Shown here: piece after piece, positions 13,288-19,299 of the stretch
Layout of the letters: every line of letters begins with the position of its first letter
How positions within the stretch are numbered: position 1 is the first letter of the stretch
Source of the DNA: GW2011-AR5 sp041645025
GTDB lineage: Archaea; Aenigmatarchaeota; Aenigmatarchaeia; GW2011-AR5
Reading direction: 5' to 3'
Length of the DNA stretch: 19,299 nucleotides
Assembly (NCBI GenBank): GCA_041645025.1
Contig: JBAZQV010000013.1
Coordinates: 1 to 19,299, forward strand
Notes under the pieces: model-generated
Database searches by the model: none
What the model was told of the DNA's origin: nothing
Seen by the model: the letters and a program-made list of their open reading frames with translations, nothing else
Translations under genes and position numbers: made by a program

Positions 13288-13313
13288 CATCTTTAATTCA
13301 ATTACTAAAGATG
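13288..13313 (-). terminator. Small hairpin between gmd-like and flippase genes
   Basis: CATCTTTA (13288-13295) pairs perfectly with TAAAGATG (13306-13313) over a 10-base loop. It sits after the gmd-like gene and before the flippase TATA box, so it may end the upstream transcript or act as an operator. It is weakly supported because no clear T-run follows. Confidence 0.3.
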
Positions 13314-13347
13314 GAGATAGTGCCGGCCCATTTCGCCATTTTTACTT

Positions 13348-14298
13348 CTAAACCAATTTTCTCCAGTAATCGAGCAGGTCCTTCATAGTCGTTTCAAAAG
13401 GTATCTCTGGCTTCCATCCGGTCTGCTGGCGGAACTTGGTTGAATCACCCAACAGTATTTCAACGTCGCTTGGCCTCATTCGAGCAGGGTCCTGCTTTAC
13501 TTCTATTTTCTTGCTAGACATGGATAACAGCAGCTGGAGCATATCACTTATCTTCCAGGTCTTGCCACTGCAAATATTGTAAGCCTCGCCATAATCGCAC
13601 TTTTCCACAGCCATGACATAAGCCCGCACAACATCACGAACGTCAGTGAAGTCCCTGCTTGCATTCAGGTTGCCAACTTGTATCACAGGTTCCTTAAGCC
13701 CCTTTTCAATTTCTGCTATCTGCTTGGCAAAATTTGAGGTAGAGAAAACATCACCTCTTCTGGGTCCCTCGTGGTTGAACGCCCTTGTTATTATCGTCTT
13801 CAGTCCATAGCTTTTATGGTATTGATAAGCCAACATGTCCTCAGCCACCTTGCTGACCCCATAGGGACTAAGAGGACGCAAAGGATTGGTCTCCTTTATC
13901 GGAGTTTCTTGAGGATAAACAAGGCCATACTCCTCGCTGCTTCCAGCTATCTGGATTACTGGATTTGTTTTAGAAGATCTTATCGCTTCTAGTAAATTAA
14001 CAGTACCTATTATGTTAGTAGAAAGCGTTTCCTGTGGTGCATGAAAAGACGTATGAACAAACGACTGTGCTGCAAGATGAAAGATAACATCAGGCTCAAC
14101 TGTCTTGATTGCTTTTTCAATACTATAGGAATCGCGTATATCAGTCTCTATCAATTTAATTTTGTCTTTTATGTGAGTTATGTTGTCAAGTCTGCTCCTC
14201 CATCTTACAGTACCATATACCTCATCGCCACGGGCAATTAGATAGTCTGCTAAATGCGAGCCAACAAATCCTGTTATTCCTGTTATCAATGCTTTCAT
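13348..14298 (-). CDS. gmd: GDP-mannose 4,6-dehydratase-like SDR
   Basis: A 316-residue extended SDR. The family landmarks are GITGFVGSHLADYL at 6-19, VRWRSRLDNI (the arginines favour NADP), SSEEYG, YGVSKVAED (YxxxK), NHEGPRRGDVF, SRDFTDVRDVVRAY and DPARMRPSDVE, a set typical of Gmd. Gmd makes GDP-4-keto-6-deoxymannose from GDP-mannose. Close homologues in Campylobacter-type pathways act instead on GDP-manno-heptose to give a 6-deoxy-4-keto heptose, and a heptose cassette lies in this window. I start it at ATG 14298, because the longer form from 14325 begins almost at the TATA box (14328-14336). The next gene downstream is the flippase. Confidence 0.85.
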   Translation of the reverse strand: MKALITGITGFVGSHLADYLIARGDEVYGTVRWRSRLDNITHIKDKIKLIETDIRDSYSIEKAIKTVEPDVIFHLAAQSFVHTSFHAPQETLSTNIIGTVNLLEAIRSSKTNPVIQIAGSSEEYGLVYPQETPIKETNPLRPLSPYGVSKVAEDMLAYQYHKSYGLKTIITRAFNHEGPRRGDVFSTSNFAKQIAEIEKGLKEPVIQVGNLNASRDFTDVRDVVRAYVMAVEKCDYGEAYNICSGKTWKISDMLQLLLSMSSKKIEVKQDPARMRPSDVEILLGDSTKFRQQTGWKPEIPFETTMKDLLDYWRKLV

Positions 14299-14327
14299 AA
14301 TTTCACTATTAGAGTATTTTGACAATC

Positions 14328-14336
14328 TTTTTAAAC
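14328..14336 (-). promoter_or_regulatory. TATA box of the gmd-like gene
   Basis: The minus strand reads TTTAAAAAG, about 34 bases before ATG 14298. It supports a separate transcript for the dehydratase and excludes the longer start at 14325. Confidence 0.5.
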
Positions 14337-14369
14337 CATTGATTATAATTTAAGAATTGTTCTAATGTC

Positions 14370-15473
14370 CTAAATATTTTTTTTGTAAATTCTAAATATC
14401 TTTTCAGTTACAACATCGTACCTATAATTATTAGCTTGTTTTATGGCGTTTTTTGAAAGTTTTTTTCTTATTTTCTCATCGTCCAGCAGCAAATCTACGT
14501 ATTTCTTCATTTTTTCCCAGTCCCCATAATTTACCAAGAATCCACCCTTTCCAACAGTTTCTGGAACAGCCCCAACCCGTGTGCTCACAACTGGTGTACC
14601 ACACATCATAGCCTCTGCTATAGTACATCCAAAGGATTCGTAAACAGTAGGGGCTATAAGCACATCTGCCATGTTATAGATATCGGCCAGCTGCTTCGAT
14701 GTCAAGTCATGTGTAAAAAGAAATCTTTTACTTGATTTTGTTTTAAGGCTATTATACAATTTGACTTGGTGTTTAAGGGTTCCGTTGCCGACAAAAATAA
14801 ATTTAATATCCTTTCTTTCAGATTCCAATTGCCTAAAAATTTTATATGCTACAACAGGACCTTTCCATAACTCCATTGGTCCCACAAAAGCAACAGTAAG
14901 TTTATCCGCCTTCGAACCGCGTGGCTTGTATATATTGTGATTTATGGGGCATGGCACAATTTTGAAATTCCCTTTTGATATTAAGCTCAGTTGATCTTTT
15001 TCGTTTTTATTAAAGGGTAAAACTGTGCTGGAATTTCTAATTATATGTGCTCCCTGAGATATGTTGTATAACTTTAAGAGATTTTTCTTAATTCTATTAC
15101 TGGGTGGATGGTAGGCTGTGGTGAACATATGCGGTATGTTCTTTTTCTTTGATACATTAAACCCAATTGTTGCGGGAAAATAACCGTAATGAAACGAGTG
15201 AATAATATCTAAATTATTTTTCAAAACCATTTTGAATGCTTCAAAAGATACGTGATATCCCCCAAGTTTGCTCAAATCTATTGTTTTGAAGCGGCTTACT
15301 GTAAAATTCTTATAAATTTTATGCTTTCTGAAACTTGGTGCTTCAGGTGCAAATATCTTCACATCTACATCATACTTTTCATTCAGTTGTTTAGCCATCA
15401 AGTAAACCGCGTTAGAAATACCAGAATACCACTCATATGGCTTGAAGGAAGTCGTTAGTATACCTAATTGCAT
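14370..15473 (-). CDS. GT4-family glycosyltransferase
   Basis: A 367-residue GT-B fold enzyme. The N-terminal acceptor domain starts MQLGILTTSFKPYEWYSGIS with the usual glycine loop. The C-terminal donor domain has VAFVGPMELWKGP at about 194-206, FVGNGTLKHQV, and YESFGCTIAEAMMCGTPVV at about 278-296, in which E279 and E287 form the EX7E motif. It would add a sugar from a nucleotide donor to a lipid-linked glycan at the cytoplasmic membrane face. ATG 15473 follows the upstream transferase stop by one base, so the two are coupled. A GTG at 15482 would add three residues. A/T content is higher than in the heptose operon. Confidence 0.9.
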   Translation of the reverse strand: MQLGILTTSFKPYEWYSGISNAVYLMAKQLNEKYDVDVKIFAPEAPSFRKHKIYKNFTVSRFKTIDLSKLGGYHVSFEAFKMVLKNNLDIIHSFHYGYFPATIGFNVSKKKNIPHMFTTAYHPPSNRIKKNLLKLYNISQGAHIIRNSSTVLPFNKNEKDQLSLISKGNFKIVPCPINHNIYKPRGSKADKLTVAFVGPMELWKGPVVAYKIFRQLESERKDIKFIFVGNGTLKHQVKLYNSLKTKSSKRFLFTHDLTSKQLADIYNMADVLIAPTVYESFGCTIAEAMMCGTPVVSTRVGAVPETVGKGGFLVNYGDWEKMKKYVDLLLDDEKIRKKLSKNAIKQANNYRYDVVTEKIFRIYKKNI

Positions 15474-15474
15474 T

Positions 15475-16563
15475 TTAAACACCAGAAAATATAATTTTAC
15501 TTAATTTTTTTTCAAAAACCTCGTCAGAAAACATATTTGCTCGTTTAAGCATTGCAGACCTTTTATATTTACTTATTTTGAAACCTTTAACAACTTCGAT
15601 AAGATTTTCTACATATGGTTTATTGATAAGTACTCCTGTGTCATTTGTTATAGTTTCCATAAAACCACCCTCATTAACAGCTATACAAGGTTTACCAGAC
15701 GCCATAGCTTCCACAGGAACTAGACCAAAGTCCTCCCTAGTAGAGGTTTGTATAGCACAATTCGCGTGGGAATAAAGCTCTATTAGTTCGTTTTCTGTTA
15801 AGTTTATTTTGAATTTTATATTTTCTTTGGCAGAAGCCTTTAGCCTGTTGAAATATTCTTTTTTATTGTCAATGAGGCTCCCTGCTATTATAAGCCTTTT
15901 ATCCGGCATTCTATTGAAAGCTTCTATCTGTGTCTCTATGTTCTTCTGTGGCATAATTCTCTGCACGGATAAAAAATAGCCTCCAGCTTTGCGTGACTTA
16001 AATTTCTTAATTTCTGTAGGTGGATAAAGAATAATAGTTTCGACTTTTCTGTCGTAATAATTTTCTATTCTTCTTCTGCCCTCCAAGGATTGAACATAGA
16101 CCTCTTCTATTTCAGTCATAGCTTTTTTATCAGATCTTACCGCAAAGTAAACCCAGCATTTGAAAAAAATTCTTTTAAACAGACCAAGATTTTTTTCGAC
16201 ATCTCCCCTAAGATCCGAAAACATCCTAGGTGGTGATATTGTTATGTGTATATGTCTTCCTCTCAGGGTTTTATTCAAAGACACAAATTTTGCCCAATCT
16301 CCAATAGATATCAAAAAATCGTAATCTGACAGATCGATTTTCTTGAATTTTTCAGAAGCCTCCTTGTGCATCAAAAGGGGTATTGGAAAAGTTTTCAGTG
16401 GGTTAGAAATAACATTGATTTTAGAAAAATCACTGTAAGTTCTCTCTGGCATATATTGGGTAGTTATAATATCCGCGCCTAATATCTTTGCCATGAGAAG
16501 TACTTCTCTTTCTCCGCCGCCTTTATCCACCAAAAAATCCCAAGCAATTCCAATTTTCATCAT
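15475..16563 (-). CDS. GT4-family glycosyltransferase (WbaZ-like)
   Basis: A 362-residue GT-B enzyme. The N-terminus (IGIAWDFLVDKGGGEREVLL) carries the KGGGER loop at 14-19. The donor domain has LSVQRIMPQKNIETQIEAF at about 198-216, LIIAGSL and REDFGLVPVEAMASGKP at 276-292 with E277 and E285 (EX7E). It resembles mannosyltransferases of O-antigen type clusters and is a paralogue of the frameshifted gene at 10647-11712. It heads a two-gene unit with the transferase at 14370. Two adjacent ATG codons (16563 and 16560) are possible starts. The TATA-like AATTTATAC on the minus strand (about 16590-16598) lies about 30 bases upstream. Confidence 0.9.
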   Translation of the reverse strand: MMKIGIAWDFLVDKGGGEREVLLMAKILGADIITTQYMPERTYSDFSKINVISNPLKTFPIPLLMHKEASEKFKKIDLSDYDFLISIGDWAKFVSLNKTLRGRHIHITISPPRMFSDLRGDVEKNLGLFKRIFFKCWVYFAVRSDKKAMTEIEEVYVQSLEGRRRIENYYDRKVETIILYPPTEIKKFKSRKAGGYFLSVQRIMPQKNIETQIEAFNRMPDKRLIIAGSLIDNKKEYFNRLKASAKENIKFKINLTENELIELYSHANCAIQTSTREDFGLVPVEAMASGKPCIAVNEGGFMETITNDTGVLINKPYVENLIEVVKGFKISKYKRSAMLKRANMFSDEVFEKKLSKIIFSGV

Positions 16564-16589
16564 TTTCGCCCTTTAAAAATTAGCCTATG

Positions 16590-16616
16590 TATAAATTTTT
16601 GTAATAGATTTAAATT
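16590..16616. promoter_or_regulatory. Divergent TATA boxes
   Basis: AATTTATAC on the minus strand (about 16590-16598) serves the glycosyltransferase pair. GATTTAAATT on the plus strand (about 16607-16616) lies 37-46 bases before ATG 16653 of the small zinc protein. Confidence 0.4.
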
Positions 16617-16652
16617 CTTAATATGTTTCATATACTTCAATGGCGTAAGACT

Positions 16653-16823
16653 ATGCTCAGTAAAAAGAAAATACCAGATGTTCTTTGTAATTGTGGTCAT
16701 GACGTCATGCTCCATGGTTTCCAGAATATGGCATGTTCCGTGATGCTTTCCAAGTTAGACGGATGTGGAAAGTTGATAAGCTACAAGTGCCCGTGTCAAA
16801 AATATGAAAGGTCCCAACGTTAA
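16653..16823 (+). CDS. 56-residue cysteine/histidine-rich zinc protein
   Basis: A small frame with zinc-ligand-like spacing: CNCGHDVMLHG near the start, then C...C (ACSVMLSKLDGC) and a final CPCQKY. The CxCGH...H...C...CxC pattern suggests a single zinc-bound fold. Function is unknown. I prefer ATG 16653 (MLSKKK) over ATG 16623, because the TATA box at about 16607-16616 is too close to the latter. Its TAA overlaps the stop of the convergent radical SAM gene by three bases. It lies in the divergent gap of the glycan genes but has no evident link to them. Confidence 0.55.
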   Translation: MLSKKKIPDVLCNCGHDVMLHGFQNMACSVMLSKLDGCGKLISYKCPCQKYERSQR

Positions 16824-18199
16824 GCTGTACACATCTGTTTTATTTTCTTTGCTTTGCGTACTGTTATTTTTTTCCCAGCTGTCAGAGAAAATTTAACAAA
16901 ATTCTTAATACCTTTCTTTCTCTGGCAATGCATTATTATCCGTAGTGCATACTTCTGTAATGTTCTTAAATCATGTTCAGCCAAATAATAAGGAACCGGC
17001 GCATCTTCGCTTATCCAGAAACTGTCATCTATCAAGCCCTTTTCCCGTGCCATAACATAAAACGGTGTGTTGGGAAAGAGTTGTAAAACAGAGACAGAAT
17101 CAACATCATAATATTTGACCTTGTCTAAAAGTTCGCATGTCTCTTTTACAGTCTCCTCATCTTCGCCAGGGTTTCCAATCATCATGAATAAACCTATTTC
17201 TATGCCGGTATCCTTAAGCATCTCGAATCCTTGTATCACAACCTGTTTGTTAAGACCCTTATGGAGATTGTTAAGAATCTTTGCTGCTCCAGACTCAAGT
17301 CCAAATGTAAGTCTTACACAGCCAGATCTCTTCATTACATCAAGCAATTCTCTAGATATACAGTTAAACCTGGATATGGCTTGCCATTTAATATTGAGAT
17401 TTCTTTTTATTATCTCCTCGGATACATCTCTTGCCCAATCCTGGTCTACTGAAAAAGTATCGTCTTCAAAGTAAATGTTCTCAACGCCATATTCTCTAAC
17501 CAAGTGTTCCACTTCATCGACTACATTCTTAGGGTCTCGCTTTCTTGTTCGTAGTCCCCAAAAATATGTGGTAGAACAAAAGTTGCAACCGAATGGACAT
17601 CCTCTATTGCCAATTACATGTGCCCATTTCTTTTTCCTTATATCATCAGCGAAATGATGATGTGCGGCCATTGGCAATGAATTAATGTCAATAGACCACT
17701 CTCTATTTTTATTGACTTTAATTTTTCCGTCCTTATCTTTGAAAGCTATGCCACTTATGCCATCAAATGATTTGTTGTTTTCGTATGCATCCATAAGTTC
17801 GTCTACAGTCTGTTCGGCCTCACCGGAAAATATAACATCAACTGGAAAGTTTTCAAGTATCTGAGTTGGGTAAAATGTTGCGTGGGGACCGCCCATGATA
17901 ACTTTTATTTTGTTATCCAAAGATTTGGCAGTTTTAGCCAGACGAAAAGCATTCTTCCTGTTGTAAGTGAGACAGCTTATTCCAATCATATCAGGCTTTT
18001 CAGAACTAATTATACTCTCAACGCTTTTCATGCCACTGAGTTTTTTATCATGAGCGAGATCAAATATCTTTACAACATGTCCCCTTTTTTCAAGAACAGC
18101 AGCAACATAACAAAGTCCAAGAGGGTAGTCCAAAGGCTGTGCATCCTCAAAAACGCCATACTCCTCATTATTAGGTGGGTAAAATAGTAATATTTTCAT
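16820..18199 (-). CDS. B12-binding-type radical SAM enzyme
   Basis: A 459-residue protein. Residues 1-~135 form a cobalamin-binding-like Rossmann domain (ILLFYPPNNEEYG, YPLGLCYVAAVLEKRGHVVK, IMGGPHATFYP, FSGEAE). The classical DxHxxG cobalamin motif is not evident. The radical SAM core follows, with NRGCPFGCNFC at 198-208 (C201, C205, C208) binding a 4Fe-4S cluster, then YFEDDTFSVD and FGLESGAAKILNNLHKGLNK. This class includes methylases of unactivated carbons and phosphorus and enzymes of lipid or glycan modification. I start it at ATG 18199 (MKILLF); the 32 residues from 18295 cross the TATA box (about 18225-18234, GCTTTATATTTG on the minus strand). The substrate is unknown. Confidence 0.9.
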   Translation of the reverse strand: MKILLFYPPNNEEYGVFEDAQPLDYPLGLCYVAAVLEKRGHVVKIFDLAHDKKLSGMKSVESIISSEKPDMIGISCLTYNRKNAFRLAKTAKSLDNKIKVIMGGPHATFYPTQILENFPVDVIFSGEAEQTVDELMDAYENNKSFDGISGIAFKDKDGKIKVNKNREWSIDINSLPMAAHHHFADDIRKKKWAHVIGNRGCPFGCNFCSTTYFWGLRTRKRDPKNVVDEVEHLVREYGVENIYFEDDTFSVDQDWARDVSEEIIKRNLNIKWQAISRFNCISRELLDVMKRSGCVRLTFGLESGAAKILNNLHKGLNKQVVIQGFEMLKDTGIEIGLFMMIGNPGEDEETVKETCELLDKVKYYDVDSVSVLQLFPNTPFYVMAREKGLIDDSFWISEDAPVPYYLAEHDLRTLQKYALRIIMHCQRKKGIKNFVKFSLTAGKKITVRKAKKIKQMCTA

Positions 18200-18368
18200 T
18201 ATAAAAACACTTGTAATTTCTACAAATATAAAGCAATAATTCTTAAAACAAATTCGTTTATAAACTTTTTGGTATGAAACCCATATAATCGGCAATTTTG
18301 TTACTCATTTTTATACTTTTTTAATCAATCCTATGTATGAAACAATTAAACCTTAGTTGTGAATTAAG
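18200..18368. promoter_or_regulatory. Divergent promoter region, radical SAM and methyltransferase
   Basis: This A/T-rich gap holds a clear minus-strand TATA box at about 18225-18234. The plus strand has TTTATACTTTTTTAATC at about 18307-18323 and AATTAAACC nearer the methyltransferase start. No repeat or RNA was recognised here. Confidence 0.4.
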
Positions 18369-18884
18369 ATGAAGAAGCTAAATATAGGATGTGGAGAGAA
18401 GCCAATGAAGGGCTATGTCAATCTTGACGTATGCCGTTTCAAAGGTGTGGATGTAATCCATAACCTTAACAAGTTTCCCTATCCGTTTAAGGACAATACC
18501 TTTGACGAGATAAGGGCATCACAAGTTATTGAGCATGTAAATAACTTTCCAGAAGTCATGCGGGAGTTATGCAGAATACTGAAGCCTGGCGGAGTGTTAA
18601 AGATATGGAGCGTAACTGTGCATACTATTTGGGTGCAGCCATTCCATAAAAGGGCATTCATGCACAATACGATGGACTTCTTCTGTAATTATCCGACAGA
18701 ACATGGCACTTTTGATTTCAAAGCTGTGCGGGTAAAGAAGTATATATTTGGCAAGAAATGGACATTCTGGAACTACCTGATTGAGCCAATAATGAACAGA
18801 ATTCCAACAGCTTACGAATGCTCGTTTCTTTACTATCTATTTCCAGCACGAGAAATATATTTCGAATTGATAAAAAATTCCTAA
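18369..18884 (+). CDS. Small class I SAM-dependent methyltransferase
   Basis: A 171-residue methyltransferase. Motif I is LNIGCGEKPMKGYVNLDV at 4-21, with the ribose-binding aspartate D20. Next come FPYPFKDNTFDEIRASQVIE at ~36-55 (VIEHV, motif IV-like) and LKPGGVLKIWSV. It is of the Methyltransf_11 type common in glycan clusters, where such enzymes O-methylate sugars or act on small lipid-linked substrates. The C-terminal part (NYLIEPIMNRIP, LYYLFPAREIYFEL) is aromatic and may contact the membrane or acceptor. It is divergent from the radical SAM gene. No downstream partner is visible within 140 bases. Confidence 0.85.
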   Translation: MKKLNIGCGEKPMKGYVNLDVCRFKGVDVIHNLNKFPYPFKDNTFDEIRASQVIEHVNNFPEVMRELCRILKPGGVLKIWSVTVHTIWVQPFHKRAFMHNTMDFFCNYPTEHGTFDFKAVRVKKYIFGKKWTFWNYLIEPIMNRIPTAYECSFLYYLFPAREIYFELIKNS

Positions 18885-19027
18885 ATTTAATAGAAAAACC
18901 TTTTCTGAAATAATTCTTTCATCCTGACGGGATAAAAATGAATCTAATCAAATAATCATAATAACCGTTTATAATAAGAATAAAATATTTCTTGGTTTTG
19001 AAAATTTTACATTTAGTATATTTATAA

Positions 19028-19299
19028 TTATTTTTGTATCGGCATCTTGTTCTTCGATAGAACACCTCTTATAGTTTTCAGCGTATCATTGGGGTGTTTC
19101 GCCGCGTCAAATATTGTATCAAAGAAGTTATTTTTCAGGTTGTCTTTTATGTATTTTTCTCTGAAATAGTTAAGCTCCTCACGAGCCCTAAGAAATGTTT
19201 CCTTAAATTGTACTTTATCTATTCCTTGGTCGAGCATAAGAGGATTATCAACATTCTGATGGCTTAATAGATCCCAATTCATATCTTCTGAGACTTTTC
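19028..19299 (-). CDS. C-terminal end of an unidentified helical protein (partial)
   Basis: A minus-strand frame is open from the right edge to the stop at 19028-19030, about 89 residues in view. An internal ATG at 19282 is not necessarily the start, since the frame continues upstream (KVSED before it). The sequence is charged and probably helical (FKETFLRAREELNYFREKYI). Short C-terminal tails of this type follow radical SAM cores in B12-type enzymes, but I cannot confirm this here. The 143 bases between it and the methyltransferase hold no gene I can see. Confidence 0.6.
   Translation of the reverse strand, partial: KVSEDMNWDLLSHQNVDNPLMLDQGIDKVQFKETFLRAREELNYFREKYIKDNLKNNFFDTIFDAAKHPNDTLKTIRGVLSKNKMPIQK

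Noticed and set aside
18200..18295. Longer start for the radical SAM protein
   Set aside because: The extra 32 residues cross the TATA box and do not resemble the family, which begins at MKILLF.

Overview
The window looks archaeal, most likely a small-genome DPANN-type lineage (inferred from style; no marker gene is present). Many starts sit about 25-35 bases downstream of A/T-rich TATA boxes with little or no leader. Genes are short and tightly packed. Several families (MNT-HEPN pairs, ribbon-helix-helix fusions, tiny zinc-ribbon proteins, B12-type radical SAM proteins, Fic) are typical of archaeal accessory DNA. No rRNA, tRNA, transposase or CRISPR array was recognised.

Layout. 1-2.2 kb: the end of an unrecognised gene, a structured repeat, an MNT nucleotidyltransferase with a broken HEPN partner, and a metallo-beta-lactamase-fold hydrolase. 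2.3-7.0 kb: a ribbon-helix-helix/sugar nucleotidyltransferase fusion is divergent from a four-gene operon with no gaps. The operon resembles GDP-manno-heptose synthesis: an HddA-like kinase, a GmhA-like isomerase, a GmhB-HddC fusion and an SDR epimerase. 7.0-10.65 kb: a mosaic island holding a Fic protein, a mini zinc-ribbon gene, HicBA, a DUF4258 toxin with a YgiT/AbrB-type antitoxin, and at least five kinds of repeat. Several of these repeats are paired long hairpins present in inverted copies. 10.65-16.6 kb: a minus-strand glycan block with a frameshifted glycosyltransferase, a Wzx-type flippase, a GDP-mannose 4,6-dehydratase-like SDR and two glycosyltransferases. 16.6-19.3 kb: a 56-residue zinc protein, a B12-binding radical SAM enzyme, a small methyltransferase and the end of an unidentified gene entering from the right.

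How the parts may work together (inference). The heptose cassette would make a GDP-heptose. The Gmd-like enzyme could convert GDP-mannose or GDP-heptose to a 4-keto-6-deoxy sugar. The glycosyltransferases would assemble a surface glycan on a lipid carrier, and the flippase would turn it outward. The ribbon-helix-helix/nucleotidyltransferase fusion has lost signature catalytic residues and faces the heptose operon across a short promoter region with 10-bp phased repeats, so it could be a nucleotide-sugar-sensing regulator. The toxin-antitoxin island lies between the two glycan blocks and seems to have been built by repeated insertion and duplication.
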